A DNA stretch of 36,536 nt, taken from the NCBI GenBank assembly GCA_046317855.1, contig JBKCVM010000038.1:1-36536 (forward strand). The letters are read 5' to 3'. Below, in pieces: positions 25,801 through 32,296 of this stretch (its first letter is position 1; the number at the start of each line of letters is the position of its first letter). Both the position numbers and the translations under genes were made by a program. The stretch is from CAIOHW01 sp046317855 (lineage in GTDB: Bacteria > Bdellovibrionota > UBA1018). The notes beneath the pieces are model-generated. The model saw nothing but the letters and a program-made list of their open reading frames with translations, searched no databases and had not been told where the DNA came from.

Positions 25801-26512
25801 CACACGAATCATTCGAGAAAAGCGTTTTAGACCCCGAGCTGTTTACGGTCTTTTTGCTGCCTCAGCTGAGGACGAGACAGTGCGCCTGATGGATGAGAGT
25901 GGCTCGGTGATCGAGAGCTTTGAGTTTCTGCGGCAGCAGAAAAAGAAGGTCTCTCAAGCTTCAAGTGACACTTACCTTTCTCTTGCTGATTTTGTTCGTC
26001 CTAGTGACACGGTGGGTGCTTTTTGCGTCACCATGGGCTTTGAAGTTCAAGAGTTTGCAGCTGAGTTTGAGAAGGCGCATGACGACTATTCTGCGATCTT
26101 GGTGAAGGCACTTGGAGATCGGCTGGCCGAGGCGCTTGCTGAAAAGCTTCATGCCGATGTCCGGTCGGTGATGGGTTTTGGAAAAATCGAGGGGCTCTCG
26201 AGGCAAGACCTGATTGACGAGAAGTATCGCGGCATTCGTCCGGCGCTGGGGTATCCCGCATGCCCCGATCACACCGAGAAAAAGAAGCTTTGGAAGCTGC
26301 TTGGGGTGGATTTGAAAATCGGTGTTTCGTTGACTGAGAACTTTGCGATGAATCCCCCCAGCTCCGTAAGCGGCCTCTTCTTTTTTGATCCTGCCGCGCG
26401 GTACTTTTCGGTGGGCGAGGTGGGGGATGACCAGCTCGAAGTGTACTCGGCCCGGAAGGGGCTTACACTCGGGGAGGCGGCACGGTGGATCCGTCCCTTC
26501 GGGAGTTCCTGA
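22805..26512 (+). CDS. metH: Cobalamin-dependent methionine synthase
   Basis: A full-length 1235-residue MetH (Escherichia coli about 1227). Domain order: homocysteine-binding barrel 1-335 with zinc ligands C251, C316, C317; pterin-binding barrel about 370-635 (GERTNVTGS, NFDEGMLDG); cobalamin cap about 650-745; cobalamin-binding Rossmann domain about 765-900 with the axial-ligand motif D774-V-H776-D-I-G779; and the SAM-dependent reactivation domain about 940-1235 with WTWDLKG and RPALGYPACPDH (1145-1155). It transfers the methyl group from 5-methyltetrahydrofolate to homocysteine in the cytoplasm. All catalytic residues seen are intact. The ATG at 22805 directly abuts the stop of the fused MTHFR gene. 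No cobalamin riboswitch is present because there is no leader. The 3' end overlaps a small gene by 28 bases. Confidence 0.97.
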   Translation: MTKRAAVLEKIIHDRVLVLDGAMGTMVQRYKLSEDDFRRGHFESHPSPLKGNNDLLVLTRPDVIGAIHRQYLDAGADIIETNTFNANRISQADYGLEGWTRELNLAAARLARKACDEFETANPGRTVFVAGSIGPTNKTASLSPDVNNPALRGVSFDELVEAYDEQMQALIEGGVDCLLPETTFDTLNLKAMIFAYLRYYEEGPGRGSARLPLMLSVTITDASGRTLSGQTIEAFWNSVKHARPFSVGINCALGASEMRPYLERLSRVADCWVSAYPNAGLPNPLSPTGYDQVPQTTGELVGEFARSKLVNIVGGCCGTTPDHIGEVARAVCGLEPRAKPVLKPGLRLSGLEPLEVLDGSGGAGASGSGNFLIIGERTNVTGSPKFQKLIAADDFDGALAVARSQVENGANLIDVNFDEGMLDGAKCMTRFLNLVGSEPEITRVPVMVDSSDFKVIEAGLKTLQGKGVVNSLSLKGGVDEFKRQARLVRRYGAAAVVMAFDENGQAATLEDKVRICKRAYGILVNEEGWDPSDIIFDPNVLTVATGIEEHQEYGVAFIEAVRRIKKECPGARTSGGISNVSFSFRGNNVIREAMHSSFLYHSIGAGLDMAIVNAGMIEVYEEIEPELMHHVEDVLLNRRPDATERLLAFAEKVKGTAKAADASAKLQWRDGTLEERITHSLIHGITDFVDADTEEAFKKYGKPLLVIEGPLMAGMSVVGDLFGQGKMFLPQVVKSARVMKKAVAWLTPHMDAEKKSGGAASSQGKFVIATVKGDVHDIGKNIVSVVLGCNGYEVVDLGVMVSCEKILEAARREKADFVGLSGLITPSLEEMIFNAQEMTREGFTAPLLIGGATTSAAHTAIKIAPHYPAPVVHVADASRVVGVLSQIKTDPGFGAGLKRSQEELKAAHERRTRSAELLPLAEARAKKAVLESGLEPAKPEGGHGQWVRADFDLEDLASYIDWSPFFWTWDLKGVFPAILDHPSHGAQARELYRDAQALLTRIIREKRFRPRAVYGLFAASAEDETVRLMDESGSVIESFEFLRQQKKKVSQASSDTYLSLADFVRPSDTVGAFCVTMGFEVQEFAAEFEKAHDDYSAILVKALGDRLAEALAEKLHADVRSVMGFGKIEGLSRQDLIDEKYRGIRPALGYPACPDHTEKKKLWKLLGVDLKIGVSLTENFAMNPPSSVSGLFFFDPAARYFSVGEVGDDQLEVYSARKGLTLGEAARWIRPFGSS

Positions 26513-26730
26513 TTTCTCGGTTTGGCGCCGAGGTTGATGCGTTTGGCTACGGGATTGAGGAGTGGGTGGAGGCCGTCGAGTCTCTGCGCTCGCACTGTCC
26601 GGGCTCGACCGTAGAGCGGCTTGCAGGCTACGTAGCGTGCTGCGCTGAGGCAGGTGAAAAAACGGGTCGGCTCTTGCCCCTGAAGGACGAGGTTTTGAGG
26701 CATTTCAAAACCTTTGGGCTTGAACCCTAG
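26485..26730 (+). CDS. Small hypothetical protein overlapping the metH 3' end
   Basis: An 81-residue frame from GTG at 26485 with a strong ribosome binding site, GGGGAGG at 26471-26477, spaced 7 bases. It begins 28 bases before the metH stop and ends 26 bases before the glycosyltransferase ATG, filling the only gap here. The predicted protein is mostly helical and soluble (DPSLREFLISRFGAEVDAF, EEWVEAVESLR) with adjacent cysteines in AGYVACCAEAG, followed by a charged C-terminal helix. I do not recognise a family. The ribosome binding site and gap-filling position support it as a real gene; a job related to MetH is only suggested by the overlap. Confidence 0.55.
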   Translation: MDPSLREFLISRFGAEVDAFGYGIEEWVEAVESLRSHCPGSTVERLAGYVACCAEAGEKTGRLLPLKDEVLRHFKTFGLEP

Positions 26731-26755
26731 CCCCTTTTCAGTAGACCTATGGGCC

Positions 26756-27523
26756 ATGATTTTTGGAAAAAAAGTTGCGGTCGTCATGCCTGCCTATAAC
26801 GCTGAAAAGACCCTCGAGCAGACGGTGGCCGAAGTGGATCGGACCGTAGTGGATGATTTGATTCTAGTCGACGACTGCAGCCGGGACGGAACGGTCGAGC
26901 TTGCCCGCAAGCTGGGGCTGCACGTGATTAGCCATGACAAAAACAAAGGCTACGGCGGCAACCAAAAGACCTGCTACCGCGAAGCGCTGGGCCGCGGCGC
27001 TGACATCGTGATCATGCTCCACCCGGATTACCAATACACCCCCAAGCTCGTGCCGGTGATGGCCCACATGGTGGCAAGCGGTCTTTATGACGTGGTGCTG
27101 GCCTCGCGCATTTTAGGTGGCACAGCTCTCCAAGGCGGAATGCCTCTTTACAAGTACATCGCCAATCGTTTTTTGACGGCATTTCAGAACCTCTGCATGG
27201 GACTCAAGCTTTCGGAATATCATACGGGCTATCGCAGCTTCTCGAAGCAGGTTTTGGAAAAGCTTCCACTTGAAGCCAATGATGACGATTTTATTTTTGA
27301 TAACCAGATGATCGTTCAGGCGGCTCTAGCTGGATTTAGGTTTGGTGAAGTGTCCTGCCCGACGAAATATTTTCCCGAGGCCTCGAGCATCAATTTTGTA
27401 CGGAGTTCCAAATATGGCCTGCTCTGCATGCTGAACTCCGTATTGATGCTTGCTGCTCGGATGGGGTTTTTTCGTGCGCCGTTTTTAAAGCAGGTCAGCG
27501 TGATCAAGCCCCTTCATGTCTGA
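26756..27523 (+). CDS. DPM1-like family 2 glycosyltransferase
   Basis: A 255-residue soluble or membrane-associated GT2 enzyme: KVAVVMPAYNAEKTL at the start, ILVDDCSRDGT (DD at 39-40), DKNKGYGGNQKT, and an acidic HPDYQYTP (D91) in place of the usual DxD, followed by SEYHTGYRSFSKQ and NDDDFIFDNQM. This subgroup lacks the C-terminal membrane helices of GtrB/ArnC. It may make a polyprenyl-phosphate sugar or transfer a sugar directly to a lipid acceptor. The ATG at 26756 gives the canonical N-terminus; an in-frame TTG at 26714 would add 14 unsupported residues. It overlaps the GT87-like gene by 8 bases (ATGTCTGA), so a donor-synthase/transferase pair is likely. Confidence 0.88.
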   Translation: MIFGKKVAVVMPAYNAEKTLEQTVAEVDRTVVDDLILVDDCSRDGTVELARKLGLHVISHDKNKGYGGNQKTCYREALGRGADIVIMLHPDYQYTPKLVPVMAHMVASGLYDVVLASRILGGTALQGGMPLYKYIANRFLTAFQNLCMGLKLSEYHTGYRSFSKQVLEKLPLEANDDDFIFDNQMIVQAALAGFRFGEVSCPTKYFPEASSINFVRSSKYGLLCMLNSVLMLAARMGFFRAPFLKQVSVIKPLHV

Positions 27524-28685
27524 TGACGGCATGGTGCCCAATCCTGACGATTCATCGACGAAGCTAAAGCAAAAGCTGGCGATCGCGGTTTCTGTTTTCG
27601 TTTTTTCGTACTGGTTTTGGAGATTTTGGCTGGTTCCAAGCGGCAGGCTGGATCTTGAAATTCTGTTACAAGCAGTGCACCGGCTTTGGGAAGGCCAGTC
27701 TCAGTATCAGCTTTCGGACCACGCTGAGCACACCAAACCTCCTGCGGTGGCGTGGCTTCTCCAGCCTCTTGCCCTTGTGCCGACGTGGGTTTCTCGTGCG
27801 ATCTGGGATGCTCTTTCGTGGGGCTCGCTCGTATGGCTAGCCAGGCTTGCCGGTGTGGGAGTTACGGTCGGAGTGGGGGGCTGGCTTTTGGCGGCGGGAC
27901 CGTGGTGGTCCGAGATGCGCCTCGGCCAGTACAATCTTCTTCTTGCCGCGCTCAGCCTTGGGCTAGCGACTTTTGAGGCTGCCTCGCCGGGTCGGATCCG
28001 GTCGGTGCTCCTGGGTGTGGGTTGTGTTTTTGTTTTTTTGATGAAGCCTACTCAGATTCTGCTGTGGCCGTTCATGATTTCTCAAGCCTTGTACGACAGA
28101 CGACGCATGGGGTGGATCGGGCTTGGAGCGCTTGGTTTTTTATTCGTTTTGGCTGCCGGGTTCTCCGTCCAGTTTGGGTGGGACGCGTGGGTTGCGGAGC
28201 ACCTCGAATGGTTGACGTTTCTGCCTCTCTCTCAGCAAAAGCACCTGATTCGAATTGATAATTACGGGCTAGTCACCCAGTGGGTACGTTACGGGGCACT
28301 CGGTCACGCTTCAGTTCTGATTTTGATCTTGGGTTTTGTGGGGGCGATTCTGAGCGTGTTCAGAAGCCGGGCACTTGAACTCCGGAGTTTTTCTACCTGC
28401 CTTTTGCTGTCGATCATCTGCTCGCCCATGGCGTGGCGACAAAATTTTGCCCCGCTTTTTCTGGTTCTCTCATGGAGCGTGATGCGTGAAGGAGGGGGGC
28501 TGACCCTTCAGCGAGCAGGCTTTTGGATTGTGACTCTGGCATTTAGTCTTTTAGCCAGCGATGTGCTGGGGGCTCAGGGTGCTGAGGCATTCGGTCGGGC
28601 CGGTGGGCCCCTCTGGCTTGCGATCGGAGCCTGGGCGCTTTCGGCCCGGATTGCTCCAACACGGACCCAGCAAGGCGAGACTTGA
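27516..28685 (+). CDS. GT87-like (DUF2029) membrane transferase, copy 2
   Basis: A 389-residue polytopic protein, the same length as the GT87-like copy at 19667-20836. Shared blocks in order are LDLEILLQAVHRL, EHTKPPAVAWLL, GQYNLLLAAL, MKPTQILLWPF, HLEWLTFLPLS and DNYGLVTQWVRYG, then a CSPMAWRQNFAPLFLVLSWS helix matching FSPMSWISNFGVFLFLALDLS. Identity outside these blocks is low. It probably transfers a sugar from a polyprenyl-phosphate donor on the outer face of the inner membrane. The start ATG overlaps the end of the GT2 gene, which likely supplies the donor or an early glycan intermediate. It is followed by 47 bases and then valS. Confidence 0.82.
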   Translation: MSDDGMVPNPDDSSTKLKQKLAIAVSVFVFSYWFWRFWLVPSGRLDLEILLQAVHRLWEGQSQYQLSDHAEHTKPPAVAWLLQPLALVPTWVSRAIWDALSWGSLVWLARLAGVGVTVGVGGWLLAAGPWWSEMRLGQYNLLLAALSLGLATFEAASPGRIRSVLLGVGCVFVFLMKPTQILLWPFMISQALYDRRRMGWIGLGALGFLFVLAAGFSVQFGWDAWVAEHLEWLTFLPLSQQKHLIRIDNYGLVTQWVRYGALGHASVLILILGFVGAILSVFRSRALELRSFSTCLLLSIICSPMAWRQNFAPLFLVLSWSVMREGGGLTLQRAGFWIVTLAFSLLASDVLGAQGAEAFGRAGGPLWLAIGAWALSARIAPTRTQQGET

Positions 28686-28732
28686 TGCACTTGCTTTGCC
28701 CCAAAAAATCGATGTGTTAGGCTCCGGCCATC

Positions 28733-31537
28733 ATGTCCGAGCAACCCCATTCGCTTTCCAAGTCATTCGAACCCCAGCTTTTCGAATCGGCGGTCTATTC
28801 GCGCTGGCTGGAGCAGGGCTGCTTTGATGCAGCCGACACGAACGCTCCTGGACAGGAGTCGTTCTGCATTGTCATTCCGCCTCCCAACGTCACAGGCGTG
28901 CTGCACATGGGGCATGCGCTCACCAACACGATACAAGACACGCTGGTGCGCTGGCGGCGCATGAAGGGCGACAACGCGCTTTGGCTGCCCGGCACTGACC
29001 ACGCAGGCATCGCCACCCAGGCGCAGGTCGAAAAGCAGATCGCAAAAGAAGGAAAGGGTCCCTCCGGGCGCCCGCTCACTCGGCATGACCTGGGGCGCGA
29101 GAAGTTTTTGGAGCGTACTTGGAAGTGGAAAGAAGACCATGGGCGCGAGATCACAAACCAGCTCAAGCGCCTGGGCTCTTCGTTCGATTGGAAGCGCGAG
29201 CGCTTCACGATGGACGAAGGCTGCTCCACTGCCGTGCGCGAGGTTTTCGTGCGCCTCTACAAAGAAGGGCTGATTTACCGGGGCGAGCGCATCATCAATT
29301 GGTGCTGTCGCTGCCAGACCGCGCTCTCGGATCTTGAAGTGATTCCGACCGACCGCAAGGGCAACTTCTGGCACCTGCGCTACAAGATCGTGGGCCCGGA
29401 CGGAAAGCAGGTCTCCGGCCCTGATGGCCAGCCCTCCGAGCTCGTGATCGCAACGACCCGGCCTGAAACCCTGCTCGGCGACACGGCCGTAGCCGTGCAC
29501 CCGGACGACGAACGTTACCTGCATCTGCACGGAAAGTTTGCCGTGCTTCCTCTTGTGGGCCGCAAGGTGCCGGTGATTACCGACGAGTATGTGGACCGCG
29601 AGTTTGGAAGCGGCGCCCTCAAGGTGACTCCCGCCCACGACTTCAATGACGCCGAGCTTGGGCGCAAGCATGGCCTTCCTGTGGTGTCGGTCATGGGCAA
29701 GGACGGATTGATCACTGCAGAAGGGGGCCGTTACGCGGGCCTCAAGTTTGCTGTCGCACGCGAGACGATCGTTGCCGATCTTGAGGCTGCAGGCCTCTTG
29801 GTTAAGAAAGAAGACCACGCGCACAAGGTGGGCCTCTGCCAACGCTGCGATTCGGTGGCCGAACCGATCATTTCAAAACAGTGGTTCGTCAAGATCGAGC
29901 CGCTTGCCAGGCCCGCCATCGAGGCAGTCGAATCGGGAAAAATCCAGTTCTCCCCGAAAAACTGGGAAAAGACCTACTTTGAGTGGATGCGCAACATCCG
30001 TGACTGGTGCATCTCGCGCCAGCTCTGGTGGGGACACCAGATTCCGGCATGGTACTGCTCGAAGTGCGAAGGAATCACGGTGGAGCGTGAAGCCCCCAAG
30101 TCCTGTTCGCAGTGCGGGACTGACGGAGGTCAGCTCGTACAAGACGAGGACGTGCTCGACACCTGGTTCAGTTCGGCCCTCTGGCCCTTTGCCACGCTGG
30201 GTTGGCCCGAAAAAACCGCGGCGCTCAAGACCTTTTATCCGACCTCCATTCTTGAAACCGGCTTTGACATCATCTTTTTCTGGGTGTCCCGCATGATCAT
30301 GATGGGCATCCACTTCATGGGCGAGGTGCCTTTCAAAAAGGTCTACCTGCACGCCATGGTGCGCGACGAAAAAGGCGAAAAAATGTCCAAATCCAAGGGC
30401 AATGTGATCGATCCGCTGGTTCTCATTGACCAGCACGGGGCCGATCCGCTGCGCTTCACTCTTGCGGCGATGGCGGGTCAGGGGCGCGACATCAAGCTTT
30501 CGGTGGACCGGGTCGAAGGCTACCGCGCCTTTGCAAACAAGCTCTGGAACGCCACCAAGTTCTTTCATCTGCAGTTTGAAGAAGCGCAGGGCGGGCCCGT
30601 GGCCCAGCCAGAGAACGGCCTCTCGGCCTGGCTCAGTGAAAATCGGACGCGGCTCTCTCCGGCCAATCGGTGGATTCTTTCGCGCCTGCAGCACGCGACC
30701 GGCAGGGTCGAGCAGGGGCTCTCGCAGTTTGAGCTCAACGAGAGCGCCGCCGCTCTCTATGAGTTCATTTGGAAGGAACTTTGCGACTGGTACATCGAGT
30801 TCTCAAAGATCCCTCTCAGAGAAGGGGGTAGAGCTCGCGAGGAGACGCTCTTTACACTGGGCTATGTTTTGGAGCGCACACTGAGACTCCTGCATCCGAT
30901 CATGCCATTTGTGACAGAGGAACTCTGGCAGTCGCTCCCCTGGAAGCAGGCCGCCAATACTCCGGCAAGGCTTGCCGAAGGCAAGCCTGCGCTCATGACG
31001 CTCATGTTTCAGCGTTTTCCAGAGGCGGACCCACTTTTTGAGGATCGACAGGCTCAAGAGACGATGGCAGGCCTCCAGGCGATCATTGAAGGCATCCGGA
31101 CATTCAGGGGCGAAAATAATATTTCTCCCAAAGTCGAATTCGACGTGAAGTTCACGACCGAGGATGCGTCTGCCCTGAGGCTCATGGAGCACCATCGGGG
31201 CGAGCTGCTTGCGCTGGCGCGCATTCGTGGCCTCGAGCGCGCGGGAGCGCCAAGCGCGGTAGAGGCAGTGATTCCGATCTCTGAGCCCCGCATGGAGCTC
31301 AGGATTGGGCTTCAGGGTTTGGTCAATGTTGAAGAAGAAACTCGGCGACTGCATAAGGAAATGGAGAAGGTTCGAGCGGACCTTGAGTTTGTAAGAACAA
31401 AACTTTCTAAAGAGACCTTCGTGGCCAAGGCACCACCCGAGCTGGTTGCAAAAGAAAAACAAAAGCAAGCTGAGTTTGAAGCCAAGCTCTCTGAGCTTGA
31501 AAAAGGCGTAGAGCGGCTCAAACTTCTGAAATCGTGA
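28733..31537 (+). CDS. valS: Valyl-tRNA synthetase
   Basis: A 934-residue class I synthetase that charges tRNA-Val. Signature motifs: HMGH (H58-H61) in PPPNVTGVLHMGHAL, the editing-domain segment with TTRPETLLGDTAVAVHP, two CxxC pairs around residues 365 and 445-460, DVLDTWFSSALWPF, and KMSKS (550-554). The C-terminus (about 865-934) is the typical ValS coiled coil rich in Lys and Glu. Length agrees with the family (880-950). The 47-base upstream gap contains no T-box or tRNA-like element that I can see. The stop overlaps the next gene start in GTGA. Confidence 0.97.
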   Translation: MSEQPHSLSKSFEPQLFESAVYSRWLEQGCFDAADTNAPGQESFCIVIPPPNVTGVLHMGHALTNTIQDTLVRWRRMKGDNALWLPGTDHAGIATQAQVEKQIAKEGKGPSGRPLTRHDLGREKFLERTWKWKEDHGREITNQLKRLGSSFDWKRERFTMDEGCSTAVREVFVRLYKEGLIYRGERIINWCCRCQTALSDLEVIPTDRKGNFWHLRYKIVGPDGKQVSGPDGQPSELVIATTRPETLLGDTAVAVHPDDERYLHLHGKFAVLPLVGRKVPVITDEYVDREFGSGALKVTPAHDFNDAELGRKHGLPVVSVMGKDGLITAEGGRYAGLKFAVARETIVADLEAAGLLVKKEDHAHKVGLCQRCDSVAEPIISKQWFVKIEPLARPAIEAVESGKIQFSPKNWEKTYFEWMRNIRDWCISRQLWWGHQIPAWYCSKCEGITVEREAPKSCSQCGTDGGQLVQDEDVLDTWFSSALWPFATLGWPEKTAALKTFYPTSILETGFDIIFFWVSRMIMMGIHFMGEVPFKKVYLHAMVRDEKGEKMSKSKGNVIDPLVLIDQHGADPLRFTLAAMAGQGRDIKLSVDRVEGYRAFANKLWNATKFFHLQFEEAQGGPVAQPENGLSAWLSENRTRLSPANRWILSRLQHATGRVEQGLSQFELNESAAALYEFIWKELCDWYIEFSKIPLREGGRAREETLFTLGYVLERTLRLLHPIMPFVTEELWQSLPWKQAANTPARLAEGKPALMTLMFQRFPEADPLFEDRQAQETMAGLQAIIEGIRTFRGENNISPKVEFDVKFTTEDASALRLMEHHRGELLALARIRGLERAGAPSAVEAVIPISEPRMELRIGLQGLVNVEEETRRLHKEMEKVRADLEFVRTKLSKETFVAKAPPELVAKEKQKQAEFEAKLSELEKGVERLKLLKS

Positions 31538-32253
31538 AGCACGCTCTTTTGGTCGGTGCTGCACCTTGGGTGGGTGGACGACGGGGGCTTTCAGCCTTGA
31601 AGGCCGCCGCAAAGAGCGCGGACTGGATCATTGCGGTGGATGGTGGTCTGGATCTGCTCAGGAGAGCCCGGGTGCAGCCTCATCTTTTTGTGGGAGATTG
31701 CGACAGTCTCTCCAAACCTGTGCGGTTTTCATCTTCTGGTCCCTCGGGGGGTCGCTCAGGTTTGCCAGCAGTGCTGCTCCCTGCTGACAAAAACGCAAGT
31801 GATCTCGCTGTGGCACTTGAAGTGATCGGAGGGTGGGGTTTAGACCCATCGCAACTCAGAGTCTCTGCCTGGGGGGTGCTGGGCGGTAGGCAGGACCATC
31901 ATTGGGCGGCCATCCAAGACCTGGCAAATTTTGCAGGCCAAGCACGATTTGCCAAGGTGGAGGCCCATCACTGGGGTTCAGGTGGGATGGGTCAATGCGT
32001 GTTTTTTGTTCCTCCACAAAAACCCTTTAAAATGGCACTTGCTCAGCGGGTTTTGAAACACACTAGCATTTCTCTTTTTGCTGTCGGTGCACCGGCTCTT
32101 GGGGTCAGAACCCAGGGTCTCCAGTACCGACTTTTGAATGAAACCCTCATCCCTGGATCTAGGGGCTTGAGCAATCGGCCAGTCGCGTCCAGAATCTCGG
32201 TGTCACTCCGGTCCGGATTGCTTCTGGTTTTTGTTCAGGGGTGGACGGTTTAA
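31534..32253 (+). CDS. Thiamine pyrophosphokinase
   Basis: A 239-residue protein that makes thiamine diphosphate from thiamine and ATP. Motifs: AVDGG (34-38), GDCDS (54-58), DKNASDLAVAL (85-95) and GGRQDHHWA (117-125), then SLFAVG and the C-terminal thiamine-binding GVRTQGLQYRL...TLIPGSRGLSN. These match the bacterial ThiN/Thi80 family (210-240 residues). GTG at 31534 overlaps the valS stop by four bases, so translation is coupled. The TPP enzyme at 3908-5740 needs the product, but they are far apart and the link is no more than general metabolism. Confidence 0.9.
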   Translation: MKHALLVGAAPWVGGRRGLSALKAAAKSADWIIAVDGGLDLLRRARVQPHLFVGDCDSLSKPVRFSSSGPSGGRSGLPAVLLPADKNASDLAVALEVIGGWGLDPSQLRVSAWGVLGGRQDHHWAAIQDLANFAGQARFAKVEAHHWGSGGMGQCVFFVPPQKPFKMALAQRVLKHTSISLFAVGAPALGVRTQGLQYRLLNETLIPGSRGLSNRPVASRISVSLRSGLLLVFVQGWTV

Positions 32254-32289
32254 CGAGGGAATGAACGAGGGAATGAACGAGGCAATGAA
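32254..32289 (+). repeat. Three tandem 12-bp repeats before the PlsB-like start
   Basis: The unit CGAGGGAATGAA occurs twice exactly (32254-32265, 32266-32277) and a third time with one change, G to C (32278-32289). Each unit carries a GAGG and an ATG. The array fills the whole gap between the thiamine pyrophosphokinase stop and the acyltransferase start. Confidence 0.95.
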
Positions 32290-32296
32290 TGATTGA
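32261..32296 (+). CDS. Possible 11-residue leader peptide encoded by the repeats
   Basis: From ATG 32261 the repeats read MNEGMNEAMND and stop at TGA 32294-32296. The three ATGs are in one frame because the unit is 12 bases. The stop lies over codons 2-3 of the acyltransferase, whose ATG (32289) is in another frame. Each ATG is preceded by GAGG only two or three bases away, which is very tight for a ribosome binding site. Whether it is translated is uncertain. Confidence 0.35.
   Translation: MNEGMNEAMND

Noticed and set aside
28686..28732. T-box or other leader element upstream of valS
   Set aside because: Only 47 bases are available and no T-box sequence or stem is visible.
28763..29842. 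Long minus-strand open frame (359 codons) opposite the valS 5' half
   Set aside because: It lies wholly antisense to an unmistakable valS, has no recognisable motif and is explained by the codon bias of the GC-rich valS reading frame.
29873..30694. Minus-strand frame opposite the valS middle region
   Set aside because: It is antisense to the catalytic core of valS, including KMSKS, and no motif or ribosome binding site supports it.
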